Assembly (NCBI GenBank): GCA_902633885.1
Contig: CACPIK010000018.1
Coordinates: forward strand, 1 to 12,293
Direction: 5' to 3'
Length of the DNA: 12,293 bases
DNA from: an uncultured Pelagibacteraceae bacterium
Lineage (GTDB): Bacteria > Pseudomonadota > Alphaproteobacteria > Pelagibacterales > Pelagibacteraceae
Both the position numbers and the translations under genes were made by a program. The notes beneath the pieces are model-generated. The model saw only the letters and a list, made by a program, of their open reading frames with translations. It was not told the DNA's origin and ran no database searches. How positions within the stretch are numbered: the stretch's first letter is position 1; each line of letters starts with the position of its first letter. This document shows, one piece after another, positions 6,456 to 12,293 of this stretch.

Positions 6456-7243
6456 ACTGCAACAATAAAAATTTTGCTACTATTAGCTAATTTGATAGAT
6501 TTTAATTTATTTAAAAATATATTTTGATTTGCTTTAATAACTATTCCTTTAATACCTGCTTTTTTACAATCATTTAAAGTATCAATACCAATCGTAGGAA
6601 GGTCTGCGCGTAAATCTTGTTTTGCCTTAGGTATTTTAATCAAGATAGAATTTTTATCTTTATTTTTTTTTATCGATTTTAGCATTTGCTTAGTTCCTTT
6701 TCTTTTTTCAAAAGAAATAACTTTATTACTATTTATAACTATTGCTTGTGTATGATTATAAGAATTTAAATTCTTTAAGTATTTAATTCCTTTTTTTATA
6801 GTATTAATATCTGATTTAGATGGTTTAGTTTTTGTATAACAACCTTTATTAAGTGTAAGTTCTGGATTAAATTTATTTAATTTAATTACATTAATTTTAT
6901 TTTCTAATAATATTTTTATTAACTCCATCAATATAGCTGCATCACCCAATTTTGCAGCTTTTACAATTCTTGGTATGTAATAAATACCTTTTATATCAAG
7001 TTTTAAACTAGATATAGTTGGTTTAACAATATTGCCAGCAAATAAAACTTTTCTACATTTTTTTGATTTTATTAAATCTAAAATTTTTCCAAATTTACCA
7101 ATGTTTATGAAAAAACTATTTTTGTCTCTTTTAAATTTATTATTTTTGGTTAGATCAATAATAAAATATTTAATTTTCTTCTTTTTTAATTTTCTTAAAA
7201 TTTCTAAAGGTAATTGATTTTCACCTAAAAATAATCCTATCAT
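6452..7243 (-). CDS. lpxI: UDP-2,3-diacylglucosamine pyrophosphatase, LpxI type (former DUF1009)
   Basis: LpxI hydrolyses UDP-2,3-diacylglucosamine to lipid X and UMP, replacing the unrelated LpxH in alphaproteobacteria and some other groups. The 263 residues show the family pattern: an N-terminal domain starting IGLFLGENQLPLEIL, then VLFAGNIVKP (66-74), KAAKLGDAAILMELI (95-109), and the C-terminal domain with GTKQML (183-188) and the strongly conserved QDLRADLPTIG (209-219). Position between lpxA and lpxB is the usual alphaproteobacterial order. The ATG at 7243 overlaps the lpxA stop by 4 nt and the stop overlaps lpxB by 4 nt. Oddity: where I recall EGTDxML in the family, this protein has KGTKQML, two acidic-to-lysine changes next to a conserved GT. 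Lysine content is high overall, so this may be drift in a surface loop. Confidence 0.9.
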   Translation of the reverse strand: MIGLFLGENQLPLEILRKLKKKKIKYFIIDLTKNNKFKRDKNSFFINIGKFGKILDLIKSKKCRKVLFAGNIVKPTISSLKLDIKGIYYIPRIVKAAKLGDAAILMELIKILLENKINVIKLNKFNPELTLNKGCYTKTKPSKSDINTIKKGIKYLKNLNSYNHTQAIVINSNKVISFEKRKGTKQMLKSIKKNKDKNSILIKIPKAKQDLRADLPTIGIDTLNDCKKAGIKGIVIKANQNIFLNKLKSIKLANSSKIFIVAV

Positions 7244-8025
7244 TTTAAAATTTCAGGAACTGATATTGGTCTTTTTTTATCAGAATTAATAAATTCTATT
7301 ATTAATTTTACATATTTATTGTCTTTTTGTTTTTGATCAAGATTTTCTAAATTTGATCTAAAATTAGAAGATTGAAATATTATTTCATAAGAGTTTTGCA
7401 ATATTTTTATATTTTCATTAGAAATTCCTGCTCTTCTTAATCCAATTAAATTTAAGCCTGCTAAATTATTTCTATTACCTAATGACAACCCAAAAGGAAT
7501 AACATCACTTAACACACCGGTCATTCCACCAATCATAGCAGATTGACCTATTCTTGAAAATTGATGTATTGCACAACTGCCTCCTATAATTGCATTATTT
7601 TGAATATAAACATGTCCACCCACTTGAACATTATTTGCTAAAACAACATTGTCTTCGATATGACAATCGTGTGCTACATGACAATAAACCATAAATAAAT
7701 TATTATTTCCTATTTTTGTAACCGTACCACCTTGTGCTGTTCCAGGATTTATATTTACATATTCTCTAAATTTATTATTGTCTCCAATAATTAATGAGTT
7801 TTCTTCACCTTTGTATTTTAAATCCTGAGGAGGTGTTCCAATAGATGAGAATGGAAAAACTTCATTACTTTCTCCTATGGTTGTATTTCCAACAATGTTT
7901 ACATGAGAATGTACTTTAGAATTTGATCCAATAGTTACATTGGAACCAATTACAGAATATGCTCCAATTTGAACATTTTCAGAAATTTTTGCTTCTTTGT
8001 CAATTATTGCTGTTTTGTGTATCAC
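7240..8025 (-). CDS. lpxA: UDP-N-acetylglucosamine O-acyltransferase
   Basis: LpxA transfers a 3-hydroxyacyl chain from acyl carrier protein to the 3-OH of UDP-GlcNAc, the first step of lipid A synthesis; it works as a homotrimer. The 261 residues begin with a left-handed beta-helix of hexapeptide repeats (about 3-185) and end in a helical domain. HVAHDC (116-121) carries His119, the equivalent of catalytic His125 of E. coli, and IHQF has His154 (E. coli His160). Gly167 aligns with the E. coli Gly173 chain-length ruler, which suggests a long (C14-type) acyl chain. The start is GTG at 8023-8025: MIHKTAIID is the canonical family N-terminus, no ATG lies between it and the in-frame upstream stop (8029-8031), and later starts would cut repeats. 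No Shine-Dalgarno is seen; an inverted repeat abuts the start. It overlaps lpxI by 4 nt. Confidence 0.95.
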   Translation of the reverse strand: MIHKTAIIDKEAKISENVQIGAYSVIGSNVTIGSNSKVHSHVNIVGNTTIGESNEVFPFSSIGTPPQDLKYKGEENSLIIGDNNKFREYVNINPGTAQGGTVTKIGNNNLFMVYCHVAHDCHIEDNVVLANNVQVGGHVYIQNNAIIGGSCAIHQFSRIGQSAMIGGMTGVLSDVIPFGLSLGNRNNLAGLNLIGLRRAGISNENIKILQNSYEIIFQSSNFRSNLENLDQKQKDNKYVKLIIEFINSDKKRPISVPEILK

Positions 8026-8060
8026 TAACTATAATTAACAAATTTAAAATTTTATAGTTA
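8026..8060 (-). repeat. Inverted repeat abutting the lpxA start codon
   Basis: TAACTATAA and TTATAGTTA form a perfect 9-bp inverted repeat (arms 8052-8060 and 8026-8034) around a 17-nt loop in the 52-nt fabZ-lpxA gap. Read on the - strand, the second arm ends at the base before the GTG. In RNA the stem would cover the region a ribosome uses for initiation. It has only one G-C pair, so the stem is weak, and chance is possible at this AT content. It is not followed by a T run, so it does not look like a terminator. Confidence 0.45.
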
Positions 8061-8077
8061 TCAATAAATATTGCTAA

Positions 8078-8524
8078 TTATTTCCTATCTACAATTGTAG
8101 CAGCCCATTGAGCATCAGCCATTTTTTTTTCTCCTACAAAAGCTTCTCCCTTGTATTTCCAAACCCTACCGTGTGATCTAATTGCTTCTATTTTTAATTC
8201 TAATTTACAATCTGGTATAACAGGGTTTCTGAATCTTGCTTTTTCTATAGTCATTAAAAAAACTAATTTATTTTGATATGTTGATTTATCCAATCCATTT
8301 GCGGTAAGTGCAGCTGCAGCCTGACCAAATGCCTCTACAATTAAAACTCCAGGCATTACAGGTTCACCAGGAAAATGTCCATTTACAAAAAAACTATCTT
8401 TTTTAACATTAACAATAGCAGTTGCAGACGATAATTTTTTTATATCTGTTAGTTCATCAATTAAAAGCATTGGTTCTCTATGTGGAAGTAACTCTTTTAT
8501 TTGTTCTTTGTTTAAATTATTCAT
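8078..8524 (-). CDS. fabZ: 3-hydroxyacyl-ACP dehydratase
   Basis: FabZ dehydrates 3-hydroxyacyl-ACP in fatty-acid elongation. It therefore competes with LpxA and LpxD for the same 3-hydroxyacyl-ACP pool, which explains its fixed place among lipid A genes. The 148-residue protein is a single hot-dog fold. LLPHREPMLLIDEL (12-25) is the family opening, and NGHFPGEPVMPGVLIVEAFGQ carries the catalytic His50 and Glu64. The ATG at 8524 lies within the lpxD end (8-nt overlap, ATGAATAA). It has the clearest Shine-Dalgarno-like sequence of the window, AAGGAAA (8534-8540 on the - strand), although AGGA sits a rather long 11 nt from the start. FabA is unlikely given the length and motifs. Confidence 0.95.
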   Translation of the reverse strand: MNNLNKEQIKELLPHREPMLLIDELTDIKKLSSATAIVNVKKDSFFVNGHFPGEPVMPGVLIVEAFGQAAAALTANGLDKSTYQNKLVFLMTIEKARFRNPVIPDCKLELKIEAIRSHGRVWKYKGEAFVGEKKMADAQWAATIVDRK

Positions 8525-9509
8525 CTAGTTTAATTTCCTTTAAAAAATTTCTAATATTTTTTGCTGGGTACCCCATCACTTTGCTATTATCCGGTATATT
8601 TTTGATTACACCGCTTCCACCTCCAATTTGAACATTGTTTCCAACTTTAATGTGTCCAGATATACCAGCTTGACCACCTATCATAACATTGTCTCCCACT
8701 GATGAACTACCAGCAAAACCTACTTGACCAGCGATAATACAATTTTTTCCTATTTTAACATTATGAGCTATATGTACTTGGTTATCTAAAAATGTATTGT
8801 CACCAATAACAGTATTTGATAACGATCCTCTATCTATTGAATTATTGCAACCTATTTCAACATTATTTTTAATTATCACCATACCAATGTGTGGATATCT
8901 AATATTAATTTTTTTTCCAGGAAAAAAACCAAATCCCTTTTTGCCTATAACAGCTCCGTCTAAAATATTCACATCATTTCCTATTATTGTATTTTTAATA
9001 ATAACATTACATCCAATTGTGCAATTATCTCCAATTTGAACATTGCTCTCAATAATTGAATTATGCCCTATCAAACAATTTTTTCCTATTTTTACATTTT
9101 TTCCAACTAAAACATTATTTCCAAAGATTAGATTTTTATATTTATTTTTTTTTTTAATTAATGAAAGATTATTATCAAAAGTGTCATTCGTCGAATTAGG
9201 ATAAAAAAGTTCAGTAACTTTTGCTACAGCTAAAAATACATTATCAACAATAATTAAATTTTTTTTAGATGGGATTAATTTTTTTAATTTATAATTAGTT
9301 ATTATAAAATTAGATCGCGTTTTATGAACTAAATCATAATATTTAGAGGAATTAAAAAAAGTAATGTCATTGCTGCTTGCTTTGTCAAGTTCTTTAATAT
9401 CGTTTATTCTTAAGTTTTTATTTTTAATAAACTTATTGTTTAACAATTTAACAATTTCGGCCAATTTAACTTTCGTATTTTTTTTATAAAAAGGATTACT
9501 ATTGATCAT
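8517..9509 (-). CDS. lpxD: UDP-3-O-acylglucosamine N-acyltransferase
   Basis: LpxD adds the second 3-hydroxyacyl chain, to the 2-amino group of UDP-3-O-acylglucosamine. The 330 residues comprise an N-terminal uridine-binding domain (about 1-105), a long left-handed beta-helix of hexapeptide repeats (about 125-300) and a short C-terminal tail. Landmarks are GFGFFPG (192-198), SIDRGS (224-229), HIAHN (246-250) with His249 as the equivalent of the E. coli catalytic His239, and the end motif MGYPAKNIR (312-320). The start ATG overlaps the ompH stop as ATGA (9506-9509), and the stop lies inside fabZ. Other hexapeptide transferases share the repeats, but the N-terminal domain, the DRGS/HIAHN pair and the context identify LpxD. 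Confidence 0.95.
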   Translation of the reverse strand: MINSNPFYKKNTKVKLAEIVKLLNNKFIKNKNLRINDIKELDKASSNDITFFNSSKYYDLVHKTRSNFIITNYKLKKLIPSKKNLIIVDNVFLAVAKVTELFYPNSTNDTFDNNLSLIKKKNKYKNLIFGNNVLVGKNVKIGKNCLIGHNSIIESNVQIGDNCTIGCNVIIKNTIIGNDVNILDGAVIGKKGFGFFPGKKINIRYPHIGMVIIKNNVEIGCNNSIDRGSLSNTVIGDNTFLDNQVHIAHNVKIGKNCIIAGQVGFAGSSSVGDNVMIGGQAGISGHIKVGNNVQIGGGSGVIKNIPDNSKVMGYPAKNIRNFLKEIKLDE

Positions 9510-10021
9510 TTAAATTCAATATTTTGTATTTCATTATCAAGTAAGCTCACAATTATGTCAGTTATATCTAAATTTTTCCTTCCAACAATTATATTTTTCT
9601 TAGGTAAAACAATAGATATTGAATTTTTTTCAACATATTTAGCAATAATTGGGTTTATTAAATTTAAAACTTTTTTTGTACTATCTATTTTAACTTTGTT
9701 CATTTCATCATTTGATTTTTTTCGATCATCTCTATAAGTTTTTATTTCTGAACCTAAATTTTTTAATTTTAATTCAAATTCTTTTGAATCGATAATATTT
9801 TTTTGTGACATTAAATTTTTTTCTTTTATAACTAAATTTTCTTCAATTTTTTTATATTCACTTAAATATCTATTTTCTAATTTATTAATATGATTTTTTA
9901 ATGATTTTCCGGCTAAAGAATTTTTTAAAATAAAATTTATATCAATATAAGCGATATTTGTTTCTGAATATAAATTTATACTGTATAAAAAAAAAAAAAT
10001 AACAAATATTATTTTTTTCAT
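9506..10021 (-). CDS. OmpH/Skp-like periplasmic chaperone
   Basis: Skp-type proteins hold unfolded outer-membrane proteins in the periplasm on the way to BamA; the gene directly behind bamA is the usual place for them. Taking the ATG at 10019-10021 gives 171 residues with a clear signal peptide: MKK, a hydrophobic core IIFVIFFFLY, and probable cleavage after LYS. The mature start NIAYIDINFILKNS matches the OmpH family opening (typically IAyVDlqrvl.nS). A Lys/Glu-rich middle, about residues 45-115, is probably the helical coiled-coil arm, and the end has the family's strand-forming segment SISIVLPKKNIIV. An upstream ATG at 10078 would read through the bamA C-terminus and bury the signal peptide, so I reject it. 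Sequence similarity in this family is low, so the function is inferred from fold pattern and position. Confidence 0.85.
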   Translation of the reverse strand: MKKIIFVIFFFLYSINLYSETNIAYIDINFILKNSLAGKSLKNHINKLENRYLSEYKKIEENLVIKEKNLMSQKNIIDSKEFELKLKNLGSEIKTYRDDRKKSNDEMNKVKIDSTKKVLNLINPIIAKYVEKNSISIVLPKKNIIVGRKNLDITDIIVSLLDNEIQNIEFK

Positions 10022-10022
10022 T

Positions 10023-12284
10023 TTAAAAAGATGTTCCAATTCTAAATCTAAACGACTCCGTATCATCTGTTGACTCATCAGAAATTGGTACAGCGTATGA
10101 AAATGATAATGGACCTATAACTGTAAACCAATTTATTGCGATTCCTGTTGCTGATCTTATTTTATTTGAATCTAGAGAACTGTTATAGTCTACATGCCAT
10201 AAATTAGCCGCATCAAAAAATAAACTTACATCTACATTTTCATATCCAGCTAACACATTAGGCAATGTTGTGTTTAAGTTAACAGCAGAGCCATAATTAC
10301 CTCCTACATATTCGTCACCTTCTTTAGGACCAATTCTTCCTGATATAAAACCTCTTAATTTGCTACTGGGAATATAAACTCTTCTAGATACTCTGACATT
10401 GTCGTCAATAGAATTTACTGCTTTAATAAATAACTTGCCTGAAAGAATTAAGTTGTCAGTTACAGAATAGTATCTTGCAGCATCAAATGTATTTTCTATA
10501 GATAAATCTTCAGAATAAATAGGCAATACTTGTGAAAAACTTGTTTTGTATCCATCTGTAGGTTGCCAATTTTGATCAAGTTTGTTTATTGAAAAGGCAT
10601 AAGATAATAAATTTTCAAAATAATCACCTTCTTGCTTTTTTTTAATATTTGACGCTGTAGATGATGTTTCTAATTTTTCATAATATGCAGATATATCTAT
10701 ATTAACAAAAAAATCTGAATATTGCTCAAAACCAGTTCCAAGACCAAAACCAGTTCTAGATGTTTTGTATCCTCCAGTTGACATATTATCAAAATTAGTG
10801 CTTTCAATATTTGTATTTAATGACTTATCTGTATTTCTAAAATTTGGATTAGTAACAGAAAATATACCTTTTATTTGATCATCAGAGACAGTTACATTCG
10901 TGTTTACCTTTATGCCTTTCCCTAGATAATTTTTTTCTTTTAAGCCGGCCGTTACAGATGAGCCCGAGGTACCAGTCCCAGCTCCTGCAAATAACTCACC
11001 TGTTGGCATTTCTTCAACAAAGATATCAATAATTTTCTTTTGATTGTCTTTAGGAGAATTTTTAACATCAGAATCCACTGATTTAAATATACCTTTTGAT
11101 TTTACATTATTTATTGATTTTTTGAATAATATTTTATTGAATGCATCTCCCTCATCGATAATTAATGAATTTCTGACAACTTTTTCCTCTGTTATAAAAT
11201 TTCCAAAAATATTAACTCTTTCAACATAAAATTTTTCTAAATCTTCGAAAGTGAATTCAATATCAATTTTATTATCATCTACAATTTTTTCATCATATTT
11301 AGCATTTATAAAAACATATTCTTTTTGTAAAGCAATAGAATCAATTTTATTTAATATTTTATTAATTGAATTAGTAGAATATTTTTTTCCTTTAAGATCA
11401 TCAAAAATTTCATCAAAAAATGCAAAATTTTCATCTGAAAATTCGTAATCTTTTTTTAAAGTTATATTATTAAAAAAAAATTTATTTCCTGAGTCAATGT
11501 TAAAATTTAATTCAAAAAATTGATTATCAATAGTTTTTGCAAATGAAGATTTGATTTTAACTTGATAATAACCTTTATTTTTAAAAAAATTAAATAATAA
11601 TTTTTCATCTAATTTAACTTTTTGTTCATTAAGGTATTTATCTCGTGAAATAAATTTCCAAAACCTTCCTTCTTCAGATTTTATTACATTTCTAAGTTTA
11701 GCATCTTTAAATACCTTATTTCCTAAAAAATTTATTTTTTTTATTATTGCCCTTTCACCTAAATCAAATTTATAAATGACATCAACAGAATTATTGTTAT
11801 TATTTATAATGTTAGTTTCAATTTTTGCAAAATAAAATCCATTACTCCTAATAGCATTAGTTAAGAGAATTTTTTGATCTTTAATTTTATTTTTCAAGTA
11901 AGGATATTTTTCACTTTTTTTTGTTAATTTTGTTAAACTTTCAAGAATTGATTTATTTTTTATTCCTTCAATTTTAATTGTTTGAATTATTGGATTCTCA
12001 ATAACATTAATTACTAAAATATTATCATTCAAACTGAATTGAACATTTTTGAAATAATTTGTTTCATATAATTTTTTTAAGGATTTATTTAAATCATTTT
12101 GTTCAACATTTTTTGTAATATCTAGTTCGGAAAACATTATTATTGTTTGAGAAGCGAGTCTTTCGTTTCCAATTATATTGATTTTATTTATTATCTGAGA
12201 GAATGAATAGGTAATATTCATTGTAAATATTATAAAAAAATAAATTATTAACTTTTTTATATTTTTAATAAAATTATTAGTCAT
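10023..12284 (-). CDS. bamA: Outer-membrane protein assembly factor BamA (Omp85)
   Basis: BamA is the core of the machine that folds and inserts beta-barrel proteins into the outer membrane. The 753 residues contain a signal peptide (1 to about 29; hydrophobic LIIYFFIIF, cleavage probably after SFS), five POTRA domains (roughly 31-97, 98-176, 177-265, 266-348, 352-427), and a 16-strand barrel (about 429-753). The Omp85 signature LRGF (643-646) lies in the loop-6 region, followed by GGNYGSAVNLNTTLP and DVSLFFDAANLW. The protein ends in FRFRIGTSF, with the terminal Phe expected of outer-membrane barrels. The start is firm: an in-frame TAA lies at 12291-12293 and no other start intervenes. Only 9 nt of upstream sequence are visible, so the operon promoter is unseen. 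The ompH start follows the stop after 1 nt. Confidence 0.96.
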   Translation of the reverse strand: MTNNFIKNIKKLIIYFFIIFTMNITYSFSQIINKINIIGNERLASQTIIMFSELDITKNVEQNDLNKSLKKLYETNYFKNVQFSLNDNILVINVIENPIIQTIKIEGIKNKSILESLTKLTKKSEKYPYLKNKIKDQKILLTNAIRSNGFYFAKIETNIINNNNNSVDVIYKFDLGERAIIKKINFLGNKVFKDAKLRNVIKSEEGRFWKFISRDKYLNEQKVKLDEKLLFNFFKNKGYYQVKIKSSFAKTIDNQFFELNFNIDSGNKFFFNNITLKKDYEFSDENFAFFDEIFDDLKGKKYSTNSINKILNKIDSIALQKEYVFINAKYDEKIVDDNKIDIEFTFEDLEKFYVERVNIFGNFITEEKVVRNSLIIDEGDAFNKILFKKSINNVKSKGIFKSVDSDVKNSPKDNQKKIIDIFVEEMPTGELFAGAGTGTSGSSVTAGLKEKNYLGKGIKVNTNVTVSDDQIKGIFSVTNPNFRNTDKSLNTNIESTNFDNMSTGGYKTSRTGFGLGTGFEQYSDFFVNIDISAYYEKLETSSTASNIKKKQEGDYFENLLSYAFSINKLDQNWQPTDGYKTSFSQVLPIYSEDLSIENTFDAARYYSVTDNLILSGKLFIKAVNSIDDNVRVSRRVYIPSSKLRGFISGRIGPKEGDEYVGGNYGSAVNLNTTLPNVLAGYENVDVSLFFDAANLWHVDYNSSLDSNKIRSATGIAINWFTVIGPLSFSYAVPISDESTDDTESFRFRIGTSF

Positions 12285-12293
12285 TTTTTTTTA

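Noticed and set aside
8422..8631. Hydrophobic small + strand frame across the lpxD-fabZ junction
   Set aside because: Its hydrophobicity is the antisense of lysine/glutamate-rich coding; both sense genes are fully accounted for with catalytic motifs.
7240..9509. Repeat array or CRISPR-like periodicity in lpxA and lpxD
   Set aside because: The recurring AT-rich units with an 18-base rhythm encode hexapeptide repeats of the beta-helix; they are diverged coding repeats, not DNA repeats.
10022..10078. Longer ompH start at 10078
   Set aside because: The extra 19 residues are an out-of-frame reading of the bamA C-terminus and would place a charged stretch before the signal peptide; the ATG at 10021 leaves a 1-nt gap after bamA and a normal signal sequence.
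1..12293. A novel defence, mobile or secondary-metabolite system
   Set aside because: Every substantial gene belongs to a known housekeeping family in a recognisable order, and there are no integrase, transposase, tRNA-adjacent repeats or compositionally foreign stretches.

Overview
This window looks like a piece of a very AT-rich, gene-dense, streamlined alphaproteobacterial chromosome. The best match is a SAR11/Pelagibacterales relative. The case rests on the strong A bias of coding strands, Arg codons that are mostly AGA, Lys/Asn/Ile-rich proteins, almost no intergenic DNA, near absence of Shine-Dalgarno sequences, a LexA gene preceded by the alphaproteobacterial SOS motif GAAC-N7-GAAC, and use of LpxI rather than LpxH in lipid A synthesis. 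The genus is an inference; no rRNA or other marker is present.

Layout. From 1 to about 3156 (+ strand) is a tryptophan operon segment: trpE (5' end outside the window), trpG, trpD and trpC, joined by a 4-nt gap, an ATGA overlap and an 8-nt overlap. Together they encode chorismate to anthranilate, phosphoribosylation, and indole-glycerol-phosphate formation; trpF, trpB and trpA are not here. An 88-nt gap carries the lexA control region with one perfect and one near-perfect SOS box. lexA (3245-3925) is followed closely by gltX (3948-5339).

From 5325 to 12284 everything is on the - strand. Read in its own direction, this is an envelope-biogenesis operon: bamA, ompH/skp-like, lpxD, fabZ, lpxA, lpxI, lpxB. 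BamA and its presumed chaperone build outer-membrane barrels. LpxA, LpxD, LpxI and LpxB make the lipid A disaccharide, and FabZ works on the 3-hydroxyacyl-ACP pool that LpxA and LpxD draw on. The genes overlap or nearly touch, except for a 52-nt gap before lpxA. That gap holds a perfect 9-bp inverted repeat ending right at the lpxA GTG start. The operon promoter lies beyond the right edge. gltX and lpxB converge and their ends overlap by 15 nt.

No mobile element, CRISPR array, RNA gene, prophage or toxin/defence locus is visible, and no stretch over 300 bases lacks a gene. I do not see a novel multi-gene system; the interest is in compaction, the regulatory motifs and a few unusual residues.
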